Of a stretch of 64,000 bases of DNA, positions 25,076-37,503 are shown piece by piece. This stretch comes from Cladorhizidae sp. MBARI D1340-BT2 (taxonomy: Eukaryota > Porifera > Demospongiae > Poecilosclerida > Cladorhizidae). Location of the stretch: contig JAQNBH010000007.1 in the NCBI GenBank assembly GCA_028752905.1, positions 44,629,588 to 44,693,587 of the forward strand. Reading direction: 5' to 3'. The stretch's first letter is position 1; each line of letters starts with the position of its first letter. The translations under genes were made by a program, and so were the position numbers. The notes below the pieces were generated by a model. The model did not search any database, was not told the origin of the DNA, and saw only the letters and a list, made by a program, of their open reading frames with translations.

Positions 25076-25999
25076 TCAACTAATAGAAGTATAAAGGGTT
25101 CATAGTCCATGCTGAACATTGGCAATCTGAAGAGGTGGGTGCAACGAGTGTCAGTACGTGATGCTTGTGATGGTATGATGATTAGAAGATGTCTGTGGTG
25201 CTGAGGTAACATCCTCCCTCTGCTTCAGTGCCTCCTCCAGTCGCCAGTGGAATGCCAAGCATTTGTCCGTGATGTAGTGATGTGGGTTGGGTGAGAGTGA
25301 AGCCATCATGGAGGGTGAACTACATGTCATCGGGGTTGTCAGTCCAGCACCAGCTTGGAAGTGGAGCTGATGATATGATGACATGAAACAAATGAATGCA
25401 GAGCTCAAGAGTGTGATGGGTGTGGTGTGTGTGGTGTGTGTGATGGGTATCTGTGTGTGTATGTGTGTCTAGGATACAGTATGGACAGACAGGTGCTTAC
25501 ATTTATGAGTGGGATGTATTCTAGGAACATCCTCTAGTTGTGATGATGTATTATGTACTTACCTTGCACCAGCACGCATGAGCCTGCCTCAGCCAATCAT
25601 GTTGTACACTGTCCCACGCCACGCACGAGTCTGCCTCAGCCAATCATGTTGTCCCTGTCCCACGCCTCGCACGAGTCTGCCTCGGCCAATCATGTTGTCC
25701 ACTGTCCCACAGCATTATACCTATATATAAAGAGATACGCTGTCTGATCAAAGGGATCCTGAATTACTTTAGTTTCTGCTTATGTCACTGCAAAGGGGAG
25801 GGGGGGACACCTGGACAGGCATGTTATGGAATACAGCAGTTGTCACATTAGCTGACGAAGGCTAGAGCATTTAGTAGTAAGTGCCAAGGGAGCAAAATTC
25901 AAGTTGATTATTGAGAGGCTCATTATAATTATAAGTTGAATTATCTGAAAAGAGTTCTTGTGTTACTCCAAATCCTCCCATGATGGTTCAATACATGCA
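25076..25999. other. NUP37 intron 5 with a short 45-bp repeat
   Basis: At 25,560-25,712 three units share GCCTCAGCCAATCATGTTGT and GCACGAGTCT. The rest is unique with no exon seen. Confidence 0.5.
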
Positions 26000-27243
26000 C
26001 ACACATGCACACAACACATTCATACACACTCATACATAGCCCTAGCCCTACACACACAACACATTCATACACACTCATACATAGCCCTAGCCCTACACAC
26101 ACAACACATTCATACACACTCATACATAGCCCTAGCCCTACACACAACACATTCATACACACTCATACATAGCCCTAGCCCTGCACACACAACACATTCA
26201 TACACACTCATACATAGCCCTAGCCCTACACACAACACATTCATACACACTCATACATAGCCCTAGCCCTACACACAACACATCCATACACACTCATACA
26301 TAGCCCTAGCCCTACACACAACACATTCATACACACTCATACATAGCCCTAGCCCTACACACAACACATTCATACACACTCATACATGTATAGCCCTAGC
26401 CCTACACACAGCACATTCATACACACTCATACATGTATAGCCCTAGCCCTACACACAACACATTCATACACACTCATACATAGCCCTAGCCCTACACACA
26501 ACACATTCATACACACTCATACATAGCCCTAGCCCTACACACAACACATTCATACACACTCAAACATAGCCCTAGCTCTACACACAACACATTCATACAC
26601 ACTCATACATAGCCCTAGCCCTACACACAACACATTCATACACACTCATACATAGCCCTAGCCCTACACACAACACATTCATACACACTCATACATAGCC
26701 CTAGCCCTACACATTCATACACACTCATACATAGCCCTAGCCCTACACACACAACACATTCATCCACACTCATACATAGCCCTAGCCCTACACACACAAC
26801 ACATTTATACACACTCATACATAGCCCTAGCCCTACACACAACACATTCATACACACTCATACATAGCCCTAGCCCTACACACAACACATTCATACACAC
26901 TCATACATAGCCCTAGCCCTACACACAACACATTCATACACACTCATACATAGCCCTAGCCCTACACACACAACACATTCATACACACTCATACATAGCC
27001 CTAGCCTTTACACACAGCACATTCATACACACTCATACATAGCCCTAGCCCTACACACAACACATTCATACACACTCATACATAGCCCTAGCCCTGCACA
27101 CAGCACATTCATACACACTCATACATGTACATAGCCCTAGCCCTACACACAACACATTCATACACACTCATACATAGCCCTAGCCCACACACAGCACATT
27201 CATACACACTCATACATAGCCCTAGCCCTATACACAACACATT

Positions 27244-27250
<7 letters not shown>
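26000..27250. repeat. 43-bp minisatellite, about 29 units, ending in (CA)n
   Basis: Units contain CATACACACTCATACATAGC followed by CCTAGCCCTACACA. Length variants gain or lose ACAC or GTACAT. A pure (CA)n run follows to 27,295. Confidence 0.95.
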
Positions 27251-27280
<30 letters not shown>

Positions 27281-27395
27281 GTGTACACACACACAGTTAT
27301 AGTACATCCTAGTCAAAATAGTGTCAGGTCACACCAGTAAAGGAGTCTCCCTCCCTCAGGATTCCACGCACTTTCTTGTCTTCTATTTCATGCAG

Positions 27396-27440
27396 TCAGC
27401 CTCTGGAGAGCAAGGCAGTTCCAGGGTCTCTTCTGGTCAG
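27396..27440 (+). CDS. NUP37: NUP37 exon 6 (45 nt)
   Basis: A microexon reading (S)QPLESKAVPGSLLV. It sits between CATGCAG and GTCAG|GTTTCG and is phase 2 on both sides, exactly fitting exon 5 and exon 7. Joined, the distance from WD to RWS is 25 residues versus 24 in human. Support is positional and by phase more than by identity. Confidence 0.7.
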
Positions 27441-28129
27441 GTTTCGGTAGGTTCGTTGATACGTCAACTATCCCCTCAATAGCATGTATATAGTTATGTA
27501 TAATATTATATTTATGAGCAGGTGTGTCTGTGTCCTCTATCACTTGAAAACTAATTGGGAATAGACCCACAAACTAGATAGATATATTCTGAGTCAGCAT
27601 GTCGCATGGGGCCAGGAGAAAGTGAATTTTTTAAACCCTCCCCACCCCCCATTGTTTTGTGTTCCAAGCTTCAGGAAGCCGCCATTGCCACACTGGCATC
27701 AGCCATTTTGTCTAGTGATATACTTGAGTGTATGTTTTTCACATTCCTGACAATACCTCACAAATTAAAATTACACATAAAATGGCACCCCCCACAAACT
27801 CCACTAGCTGCATTAGAACTCACATAATGCAACTGCTTGCTAGTGAGGCAGCCTCTAGCCCTACTCTATTAGAAGAACACCTTAGTTACTTGCAATGGTC
27901 TAATTTACAGGCATGCAGTGGTTCTTTCAGGAGTTTACCAAGAGGGGCAAAATGCATAGATGTGGGTAGGGCATTTAGGGGGGTCTAGGTGCATGCTCTC
28001 CCAGGAAATTTTTGATTTTGGACCACTAAAAAGGGCAATTCTGTGCAATCTATGTAGGAGTATATTTACACTTGTATGCGGTACCTCCCTGAGGCTCTGA
28101 CTTGCTCTATGGAGGTCACTTAATTAAAT
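27441..28129. other. NUP37 intron 6, left part
   Basis: No confident exon. Short coding-like stretches near 27,600-27,900 may belong to the decayed hAT element that follows. Confidence 0.35.
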
Positions 28130-28562
28130 TTCTTCAGTCCTCTATTTTTAGATTTGCTGAGCATGTTAAAGGCTTTTTGTAGACTGTGGGCAAGTAAAGT
28201 TGTGAGTAAAGAAGTCAACAGTTCCTACTCTACTTCTCCTCCATCATGTCTTGCCTCAAGTAGTGAAACTTAGCAAAACTCTTCAAACAGAACAGCTTGA
28301 CCTAACCTTCATATCCTCTCTTGTTGACGCAACTTTACACACACTTGATGATGCAGTGTTACCTGCTGCTAACTGGGTACTGGAGTTGCGGGACATTGAA
28401 GCAAGTCTGGAGGCAGTCACTGATATAAAGACCACCATGGCTGGTATTAACTGCAGGGAAAACCATCATTTCCACTTTGAGTTCCAGTCGTTTCAGTTCT
28501 CAAGATATTGTATGCATTTACTAGCAAAGGAAATTTCCACTCCTGAATCTTCTGAATTATAA
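28130..28562 (+). pseudogene. hAT transposase fragment, NUP37 intron 6
   Basis: The frame at 28,251-28,562 contains LSKTLQTEQLDLTFISSLVD and AANWVLELRD. This resembles the segment of ZNF862-like hAT transposases where LSxxLQxxxLDL precedes a Val-Lys-Asp-Thr helix. It then becomes HFEFQSFQFSR by an apparent frameshift and stops. It is a fragment; no termini were found. Confidence 0.55.
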
Positions 28563-28679
28563 AAAAAAGTTTAGAAAGTGTATTGGAGAAACACACCCCT
28601 CTTATGTAATGAAAATAGCTATATATATAGTCAGTACAAACATTATCTGGTGATGATTTAGATAGCATGTAAATGTATG

Positions 28680-30316
28680 GAATAGAAAGCCTATCTTAAT
28701 TAGAGAGCACATCTGCAAGCCTATCATAATTAGAGAGCACCTCTGCAGGCCTATCATAATTAGAGAGCACCTCTGCAAGCCTATCATAATTAGAGAGCAA
28801 CTCTGCAAGCCTATCATGATTAGAGCTCTGCAAGCCTATCATAATTAGAGAGCACCTCTGCAAGCCTATCATAATTAGAGAGCACATCTGCAAGCCTATC
28901 ATAATTAGAGAGCACATCTGCAAGCGTATCATAACTAGAGAGCACATCTACAAGCCTATCATAATTAGAGAGCACATCTGCAAGCCTATCATAATTAGAG
29001 AGCACATCTGCAAGCCTATCATAATTAGAGAGCACATCTGCAAGCCTATCATAATTAGAGAGCACATCTGCAAGCGTATCATAACTAGAGAGCACATCTA
29101 CAAGCCTATCATAATTAGAGAGCACATCTACAAGCCTATCATAATTAGAGAGCACATCTGCAAGCCTATCATAATTAGAAAGCACATCTGCAAGCCTATC
29201 ATAATTAGAGAGCAACTCTGCAAGCCTATCATAATTAGAGAGCACCTCTGCAAGCCTATCATAATTAGAGAGCACATCTACAAGCCTATCATAATTAGAG
29301 AGCACATCTGCAATCCTATCATAATTAGAGAGCACATCTGCAAGCCTATCATAATTAGAGAGCACATCTGCAAGCCTATCATAATTAGAGAGCACATCTG
29401 CAAGCCTATCATAATTAGAGAGCACATCTGCAAGCCTATCATAATTAGAGAGCACCTCTGCAAGCCTATCATAATTAGAGAGCACATCTGCAAGCCTATC
29501 ATAATTAGAGAGCACCTCTGCAAGCCTATCATAATTAGAGAGCACATCTGCAATCCTATCATAATTAGAGAGCACCTCTGCAAGCCTATCATAATTAGAG
29601 AGCACCTCTGCAAGCCTATCATAATTAGAGAGCACATCTGCAAGCCTATCATAATTAGAGAGCACCTCTGCAATCCTATCATAATTAGAGAGCACATCTG
29701 CAAGCCTATCATAATTAGAGAGCAACTCTGCAAGCCTATCATAATTAGAGAGCACATCTGCAAGCCTATCATAATTAGAGAGCAACTCTGCAATCCTATC
29801 ATAATTAGAGAGCAACTCTGCAATCCTATCATAATTAGAGAGCACATCTGCAATCCTATCATAATTAGAGATCACCTCTGCAAGCCTGTCATAATTAGAG
29901 AGCACCTCTGCAAGCCTATCATAATTAGAGAGCACATCTGCAAGCCTATCATAATTAGAGAGCACATCTGCAAGCCTATCATAATTAGAGAGCACATCTG
30001 CAAGCCTATCATAATTAGAGATCACCTCTGCAAGCCTGTCATAATTAGAGAGCACCTCTGCAAGCCTATCATAATTAGAGAGCACCTCTGCAAGCCTATC
30101 ATAATTAGAGAGCACATCTGCAAGCCTATCATAATTAGAGAGCACCTCTGCAAGCCTGTCATAATTAGAGAGCACCTCTGCAAGCCTATCATAATTAGAG
30201 AGCACATCTGCAAGCCTATCATAATTAGAGAGCACATCTGCAAGCCTATCATAATTAGAGAGCACATCTGCAAGCCTATCATGATTAGAGCTCTGCAAGC
30301 CTATCATAATTAGAGA
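28680..30316. repeat. 30-bp minisatellite, about 54 units, NUP37 intron 6
   Basis: Units contain GCAAGCCTATCATAATTAGA and GAGCACATCT, with ACCTCT and AACTCT variants. Blocks carrying TCTACAAGC, GCGTATCATAACT or GATCACC recur, showing block duplications. The 495-codon minus frame is an artefact. Confidence 0.96.
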
Positions 30317-31214
30317 ATAGAAAGAATAGAAGTCGTGTAATTTCCTTAGTGTATGCCATTTAACTTCCTCAAATTTGGTTCTTCAACATTACAAAACACC
30401 TGGGGGGTCAAAACATGCTGAGGGGGGGAAATACCCGCCCCTTTCCATGTCCTGAAAGAAACCCTGTTATGTGCCTTCCAGCGCTTTGATGCGCAGACCT
30501 CTGCTAGTAGTTTATAAAACAAGTGCACTTTCCTTGTGATTCTTTACATTCTTTATCCAATCAATTGTGTGTGCCTGCATGCGTTTGTACGTGCATGCAT
30601 GCATGCATGTGTAAGTGCATGCATGTGTGTGTGTGTCATGCATGCATGTGTGAGTGCATGCATGCAAAAGTGCATGTCTCGGAAGCCTCTAAGTGCTGTC
30701 CGGTATTGCCATACCTTTTCTAAGACATCCTGGGATTCCCAGGATACTTGGAACTAGTATTCCAGGATATTTGCAACTAGTATTTCAGGATACTTGAAAC
30801 GAGTATTTCAGGACACTTGAAATTAGTATTCCTGGAAACTTGGAACTAGTATTTCAGAACTAGTATTCCAGGATACTTGGAACTAGTGTTCCAGGATACT
30901 TGGAACCAGTATTCTAGGATGGCCCTAGCCCTAGAATGCCAGTAGTACATGTACCTCTGTAAACCTTGCCCTAGAATAATCTTGCCCTAGAAGACCCTTG
31001 CCCTAGAAGACCCTTGCCCGGGATCTGTGCATAAAGTTGCCCTCACTAAGGACATCCTGTGGGAGTCCCAAGTGTCTCTGCACATCTCAAGAGAAATCTT
31101 AGACATGCATGCCTGGTGGAAACATCGAGTGCCCTAGTGTGCTCTATCTCTCTACATGATATGTAATACACACATATATATATAGATGAGGACCTACAGT
31201 TGTGATATTGCAAC
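30317..31214. other. NUP37 intron 6 with small repeats
   Basis: A CATG-rich microsatellite at 30,575-30,675 and a 23-24-bp repeat at 30,735-30,925 (CCAGGATACTTGGAACTAGT) are visible. No exon is seen. Confidence 0.55.
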
Positions 31215-31548
31215 AGTGAAGAAGGTAGTGTTATGTGTGACTAGTGAAGGTAGTGCTGTGTGTGACTAGTGAAGGTAGTGTTATGTGTGACTAGTGAAGG
31301 TAGTGTTGTGTGTGACTAGTGAAGGTAGTGTTGTGTGTGACTAGTGAAGGTAGTGTTGTGTGTGACTAGTGAAGGTAGTGTTGTGTGTGACTGAGTGAAG
31401 GTAGTGTTGTGTGTGACTAGTGAAGGTAGTGTTGTGTGTGACTAGTGAAGGTAGTGTTATGTGTGACTGAGTGAAGGTAGTGTTGTGTGTGACTAGTGAA
31501 GGTAGTGTTGTGTGTGACTAGTGAAGGTAGTGCTGTGTGTGACTGAGT
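31215..31548. repeat. 25-bp minisatellite, about 13 units
   Basis: Unit contains GAAGGTAGTGTTGTGTGTGA followed by CTAGT; some units read CTGAGT. It lies 70 bp upstream of NUP37 exon 7. Confidence 0.93.
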
Positions 31549-31615
31549 AACTGGCATGATCAATGGACTTGATGCAGTTCTTCAACCAATCTGCTTGTCA
31601 ACTCTTTCTGTCTAG

Positions 31616-31672
31616 ACGTTGTCGCTGGTCAAATCATCCCTGCTCTCTCCTGACATGTGACTTGCTCCACCT
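31616..31672 (+). CDS. NUP37: NUP37 exon 7, 3' end uncertain
   Basis: After the acceptor CTGTCTAG the phase-2 frame reads (R)RCRWSNHPCSLLT. RWS is the human FRWS motif. Beyond about 20 nt the exon runs into a 46-bp tandem array, and the frame hits a stop in the second unit, so the exon must end before it. The end chosen here (CACCT|GTTCAG) keeps phase 2 for exon 8 but is a weak donor; the array repeats it in every unit. About five residues fewer than human would remain between RWS and exon 8. Confidence 0.5.
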
Positions 31673-31890
31673 GTTCAGTGCTTCCCTGCTCTCTCCTGAC
31701 ATGTGACTTGCTCCACCTGTTCAGAGCTTCCCTGCTCTCTCCTGACATGTGACTTGCTCCACCTGTTCAGAGCTTCCCTGCTCTCTCCTGACATGTAACT
31801 TGCTCCACCTGTTCAGAGCTTCCCTGCTCTCTCCTGATATGTGACTTGCCCCACCTGTTCAGAGCTTCCCTGCTCTCTCCTGACAAGCAA
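31636..31890. repeat. 46-bp repeat overlapping NUP37 exon 7, about 5.5 units
   Basis: Units contain CTGCTCTCTCCTGACATGTG and CTCCACCTGTTCAG. The first unit lies inside the coding frame of exon 7. The last is degenerate (CTGACAAGCAATCTCTTCAG). Confidence 0.93.
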
Positions 31891-32259
31891 TCTCTTCAGC
31901 GCTTCCTCCTGCCTGCTGGAATGGTTACCTCTTATTTCTACTCCTACAGGAGTTTCTCACTGTCTTGACATACATGAGTGTAAAGGATACGTCTAATGGG
32001 AGCTTCTATTCGTAGTATGGAGAAACAGTGTGCCTTTGAAGATTGAGAAGAATTGATGTTGATCATGAAAATAGGTGTAAATCATGACAAATATACTTTA
32101 CAAAACTATATACTAAACCTAACAATAATTACATTCCTTATGCAGCTATACAGAAATGACACATCACCAAATAAGTGCATACAATAAGAAGTGCAATGCT
32201 TGCAGTCACCACTTCCTTATTTACCGTAAACAAAATCAACACGTGGCGTAATATCTTAA

Positions 32260-32465
32260 GGGGGGGCTATACCTGAAACTGGGGGGAAAACGTCTGTTGA
32301 TTTAGACTGCCCATAACTTTTTTTATAATTACTCTGTCCAAATAATATTATGCTCATATTGTTCCTAGTTCTAGTAGTCTATGGACAGAGTAATTATTTA
32401 AAAAAAGTTATGGGCAGTCTAAATCAAAGACGTTTCCCCCCCCCAGTTTCAGGTATAGTCCCCCC
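32260..32465. mobile_element. Hairpin MITE, NUP37 intron 7
   Basis: An approximately 205-bp near-palindrome. The left arm starts GGGGGGCTATACCTGAAACT and the right arm is its inverse complement (AGTTTCAGGTATAGTCCCCCC). The arms pair over about 85 bp around a 40-bp spacer containing AATAATATTATGC. Flanks TAATATCTTA and ATAATATTTA could be a decayed target duplication. It has no coding capacity. Confidence 0.75.
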
Positions 32466-32529
32466 ATAATATTTATACTAGATAGTCATTAATCACACAT
32501 GACATACGAGTTCAATAATGAGTTCAATA

Positions 32530-32720
32530 GACCCCAAGCACCATCCTCTCCTAGTTACGAGTTCATCCTCTCCTAGTTACGAGTTCATCCTCTCCTAGTT
32601 ACGAGTTCATCCTCTCCTAGTTACGAGTTCATCCTCTCCTAGTTAGAGTTCATCCTCTCCTAGTTACGAGTTCATCCTCTCCTAGTTACGAGTTCATCCT
32701 CTCCTAGTTACGAGTTCATC
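32530..32720. repeat. 22-bp minisatellite, about 8 units
   Basis: Unit contains CCTCTCCTAGTTACGAGTTC; nearly identical copies. Confidence 0.95.
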
Positions 32721-32914
32721 CCAATCCTTCACAATGAGTCACAACATGTCCTTCCTCTCCCCCTCCCACTGGTCTGGTCTCTCTCTCTCTCTGCCTCCTC
32801 AATCTCTTCCTGTAAACTGATGTGCCTTCTCCATGACTACCCTTTGAACTTTGCTTTGGTCTCAAAGGTTGTGCCCTTTTCATGTTAGCAAGTACTCTGT
32901 TGGTCCTTATAACT

Positions 32915-33415
32915 GTGTGCATGTGTGTGTGTGCATGTGTGTGAGGGTGCATGTGTGTGTGCATGTGTGTGAGGGTGCATGTGTGTGTGCATGTGTGTGA
33001 GGGTGCATGATGTGTGTGCATGTGTGTGAGGGTGCATGATGTGTGTGCATGTGTGTGAGGGTGCATGATGTGTGTGCATGTGTGTGAGGGTGCATGTGTG
33101 TGAGGGTGCATGATGTATGTGTGTGAGGGTGCATGTGTGTGTGCATGTGTGTGAGGGTGCATGATGTGTGTGCATGTGTGTGAGGGTGCATGATGTGTGT
33201 GCATGTGTGTGAGGGTGCATGTGTGTGAGGGTGCATGATGTATGTGTGTGAGGGTGCATGATGTATGTGTGTGAGGGTGCATGATGTACGTGCATGTGTG
33301 TGAGGGTGCATGATGTGTGTGCATGTGTGTGAGGGTGCATGATGTGTGTGCATGATGTGTGAGGGTGCATGATGTGTGTGCATGTGTGTGAGGGTGCATG
33401 ATGTGCGTGCATGTG
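32915..33415. repeat. TG-rich minisatellite of about 28-31 bp
   Basis: Units share GTGTGTGAGGGTGCATGATG. The array ends about 30 bp before NUP37 exon 8. Open frames (His-Ala-Pro-Ser-His-Thr) on the minus strand are artefacts. Confidence 0.92.
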
Positions 33416-33446
33416 TGAGTCAGTCAGTTTATTATATTTTGTTTAG

Positions 33447-33471
33447 GTTCTCACTTGACAACCTGCCACAG
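33447..33471 (+). CDS. NUP37: NUP37 exon 8 (25 nt)
   Basis: A microexon reading FSLDNLPQ, the counterpart of human FQIHHLGHPQ. It lies between a good acceptor (ATTTTGTTTAG) and a strong donor (ACAG|GTAATG). It enters in phase 2 and leaves in phase 0. It joins directly to the last exon to give PQ|VPLSCELQ, as human PQPILMGS. Confidence 0.68.
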
Positions 33472-33634
33472 GTAATGGTCGTCTTGAGGATCCACCTCCA
33501 TGGCAACCTGCCATGGAGGTAATGGTCGTCGTGTGTGTGGATCCACTGTCTTGGCACTTGCAATGTGAAGTCAAAATCTAGCACTATTTTTCCTAGTTGT
33601 GAAAAGGGTTAATGTCTGCACATCCCCTCCCATT

Positions 33635-35240
33635 AGTATGACATAATCACTGTGAACATTAGTATGACATAATCACTGTGAACATTAGTGTGACATAATC
33701 ACTGAACATTAGTATGACATAATCACTGTGAACATTAGTACGACATAATCACTGTGAACATTAGTACGACATAATCACTGTGAACATTAGTACGACATAA
33801 TCACTGTGAACATTAGTACGACATAATCACTGTGAACATTACTATGACATAATCACTGTGAACATTAGTATGACATAATCACTGTGAACATTAGTATGAC
33901 ATAATCACTGTGAACATTAGTATGACATAATCACTGTGAACATTAGTTTGACATAATCACTGTGAACATTAGTATGACATAATCACTGTGAACATTTTTA
34001 GTATGACATAATCACTGTGAACATTAGTATGACATAATCACTGTGAACATTAGTATGACATAATCACTGTGAACATTAGTTTGACATAATCACTGTGAAC
34101 ATTAGTATGACATAATCACTGTGAACATTAGTATGACATAATCACTGTGAACATTAGTATGACATAATCACTGTGAACATTAGTATGACATAATCACTGT
34201 GAACATTAGTATGACATAATCACTGTGAACATTAGTATGACATAATCACTGTGAACATTAGTATGACATAATCACTGTGAACATTAGTATGACATAATCA
34301 CTGTGAACATTAGTATGACATAATCACTGTGAACATTAGTATGACATAATCACTGTGAACATTAGTACGACATAATCACTGTGAACATTAGTATGACATA
34401 ATCACTGTGAACATTAGTATGACATAATCACTGTGAACATTAGTACGACATAATCACTGTGAACATTAGTTTGACATAATCACTGTGAACATTAGTATGA
34501 CATAATCACTGTGAACATTAGTATGACATAATCACTGTGAACATTAGTATGACATAATCACTGTGAACATTAGTATGACATAGTCACTGTGAACATTACT
34601 ATGACATAATCACTGTGAACATTAGTATGACATAATCACTGTGAACATTAGTATGACATAATCACTGTGAACATTACTGTGACATAATCACTGTGAACAT
34701 TAGTTTGACATAATCACTGTGAACATTAGTATGACATAATCACTGTGAACATTAGTATGACATAATCACTGTGAACATTAGTATGACATAATCACTGTGA
34801 ACATTAGTATGACATAATCACTGTGAACATTAGTATGACATAATCACTGTGGACATTAGTATGACATAATCACTGTGAACGTTAGTATGACATAATCACT
34901 GTGAACATTAGTATGACATCACTGTGGACATTAGTATGACATAATCACTGTGAACATTAGTATGACATAATCACTGTGAACATTAGTTTGACATAATCAC
35001 TGTGAACATTAGTATGACATAATCACTGTGAACATTAGTATGACATAATCACTGTGAACATTAGTATGACATAATCACTGTGAACATTAGTATGACATAA
35101 TCACTGTGAACATTAGTATGACATAATCACTGTGAACATTAGTATGACATAATCACCGTGAACATTAGTATGACATAATCACCGTGAACATTAGTATGAC
35201 ATAATCATTGTGAACATTAGTATGACATAATCACTGTGAA
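33635..35240. repeat. 26-bp minisatellite, about 61 units, NUP37 intron 8
   Basis: Unit contains AGTATGACATAATCACTGTG followed by AACATT. Variants AGTACG, AGTTTG and ACTATG mark duplicated blocks. Confidence 0.96.
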
Positions 35241-35454
35241 ATACCTGAAGTTGCTTCATCTGGGGGCAGTGAAAGTCTAGAAAAACTGTGGCTCATGAAT
35301 ATGTAAATCAACATGCATTTATTAAAGAGCATTGTAGACATTTGTATCTGGGCAACTTTCAACACATCTCCACAAGCATGCAGTGGAGATATCTGCTCTC
35401 TGCTTGCATGTTGCCATGCAAAATAATTTTCCCCCATTGTACATAGTGTACCAG

Positions 35455-35700
35455 AAAGTGTGGATACTCATACTTCCTGTCAACAAACATCTAACAGGAA
35501 GTAGGATACTCACACTTCCTGTCAACAAACATCTAACAGGACGTGTGGATACTCATACTTCCTGTCGAAAAACATCTAACATGAAGTAGGATACTCGCAC
35601 TTCCTGTTGACAAACATCTAACAGGAAGTGTGGATACTCATACTTCCTGTTGGCAAACATCAAACAGGAAGTGGGATACTCAATTTCCTGTCGATAAACA
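35455..35700. repeat. 42-bp repeat with internal inverted symmetry
   Basis: Units hold ACTTCCTGTCAACAAACATC and AACAGGAAGT, so each unit can fold on itself through ACTTCCTGT/ACAGGAAGT. Confidence 0.85.
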
Positions 35701-35899
35701 ACTCCTAACTGGTGCGGTACACATAGCCAAGCCGCCCTTCCAGCCATTCTCCCTCCTAAGGTTTGTCTCTCCATAACCTTATGGGCGACTTCCTGTCACC
35801 AACCAACTCCATTTTTGCACCACCTAATTGACATCTCAAAGCTGTCTTGCTATTGCCAAACCATCAAGTTGTGAGGTGGTCTAAAATATGTTCTGCTAG

Positions 35900-36725
35900 T
35901 TAGGTCTCTATATAGTTAGACCCCTGGGCATGGCTAACTGGCCACATAGGTCTCTATAGTTAGACCCCTGGGCATGGCTAACTAGCCACATAGGTCTCTA
36001 TAGTTAGACCCCTGGGCATGGCTAACTAGCCACATAGGTCTCTATAGTTACACCCCTGGGCATGGCTAACTGGCCACATAGGTTCTCTATAGTTAGACCC
36101 CTAGGCATGGCTAACTGGCCACATAGATCTCTATAGTTAGACCCCTGGGCATGGCTAACTGGCCACATAGGTCTCTATAGTTAGACCCCTGGGCATGGCT
36201 AACTGGCCACATAGGTCTCTATAGTTAGACCCCTGGGCATGGCTAACTGGCCACATAGGTCTCTATAGTTAGAGCCCTGGGCATGGCTAACTAGCCACAT
36301 AGGTCTCTATAGTTAGACCCCTGGGCATGGCTAACTAGCCACATAGGTCTCTATAGTTAGACCCCTGGGCATGACTAACTGGCCACATAGGTCTCTATAG
36401 TTAGACCCCTGGGCATGGCTAACTGGCCACATAGGTCTCTATAGTTAGACCCCTGGGCATGGCTAACTGGCCACATAGGTCTCTATAGTTAGACTCCTGG
36501 GCATGGCTAGACTAACTGGCCACATAGGTCTCTATAGTTAGACCCCTGGGCATGGCTAACTGGCCACATAGGTCTCTATAGTTAGACCCCTGGGCATGGC
36601 TAACTAGCCACATAAGTCTCTATAGTTAGACCCCTGGGCATGGCTAACTGGCCACATAGGTCTCTATAGTTAGACCCCTGGGCATGGCACATAGGTCTCT
36701 ATAGTTAGACCCCTGGGCATGGCTA
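35900..36725. repeat. 44-bp minisatellite, about 19 units
   Basis: Unit contains CATAGGTCTCTATAGTTAGA followed by CCCCTGGGCATGGCTAACT. Confidence 0.95.
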
Positions 36726-36862
36726 ACTAGCAACACAGGTATCTAACTGTCAACCACAAGTTCTAACTAGCAACACAGGTATCTAACTGTCAACCACAAG
36801 TCTCTAACTAGCAACACAGGTATCTAACTGTCAACCACAAGTCTCTAACTAGCAACACGGGT
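36722..36862. repeat. 41-bp repeat, about 3.5 units
   Basis: Units share AACTAGCAACACAGGTATCT and AACTGTCAACCACAAG. Confidence 0.9.
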
Positions 36863-36924
36863 ATCTGACCAGCTTACTTCATATGAAGTTTTGCAGTCAC
36901 CACCGAAGCCATCACCTGAAACCA

Positions 36925-37287
36925 TCCACGCAGGCACACCACAACACTTGGAGCCTCCATCCATGCAGGCACACCACAACACTCAGAGCCTCCATCCATG
37001 CAGGCACACCACAACACTTAGAGCCTCCATCCATGCAGGCATACCACAACACTCAGAGCATGCAAGCACACCACAACACTTAGAGCCTCCATCCATGCAG
37101 GCATACCACAACACTCAGAGCCTCCATCCATGCAGGCACAGCACAACACTCAGAGCCTCCATCCATGCAGGCACACCACAACACTTAGAGCCTCCATCCA
37201 TGCAGGCATACCACAACACTCAGAGCCTCCATCCATGCAGGCACAGCACAACACTCAGAGCCTCCATCCATGCAGGCACATCACAAC
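36925..37287. repeat. 35-bp repeat, about 10 units
   Basis: Units contain CCTCCATCCATGCAGGCACA and CCACAACACT. Because 35 is not a multiple of three, a long open frame cycles through all three readings and is not a gene. Confidence 0.93.
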
Positions 37288-37503
37288 ACTCGGATCCTCT
37301 GATGTGGACATGGCCAATTGAAATATGAAACCATAGCTACAGAACACAGCGGAACCTCCAAATAAAGGACAAATTTTGATCACGGTTTTTGTCGTTTTCT
37401 CAGAGGCTATATGTCTGATCTGGTAAAGGGTAGGAGTCAGAGTTAGTTATGTCTGTCTGGCAAACCTGATCCATTCCCCCCCCCCCCCCCCCCCCCCCCC
37501 CAG

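Noticed and set aside
26000..27250. Telomere-like CCCTAGCCCTA blocks (also near 46,860)
   Set aside because: The hexamer is CCCTAG, appears only twice per 43-bp unit and lies inside a gene intron; not the CCCTAA telomere repeat.
28820..30307. 495-codon minus-strand frame (Ser-Asn-Tyr-Asp-Arg-Leu repeats)
   Set aside because: 30-bp array; another frame of the same strand is open as well.
32716..33412. His/Thr/Pro-rich frames
   Set aside because: TG-rich minisatellite read on the minus strand in three frames.
35231..35774. Overlapping 68-73-codon frames near 35.2-35.8 kb
   Set aside because: They arise from the 42-bp repeat and its flanks; no conserved protein features.
36891..37328. 145-codon + frame with His-Ala-Gly-Thr-Pro-Gln
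   Set aside because: 35-bp units shift frame each time; the frame merely cycles through three readings of the same repeat.
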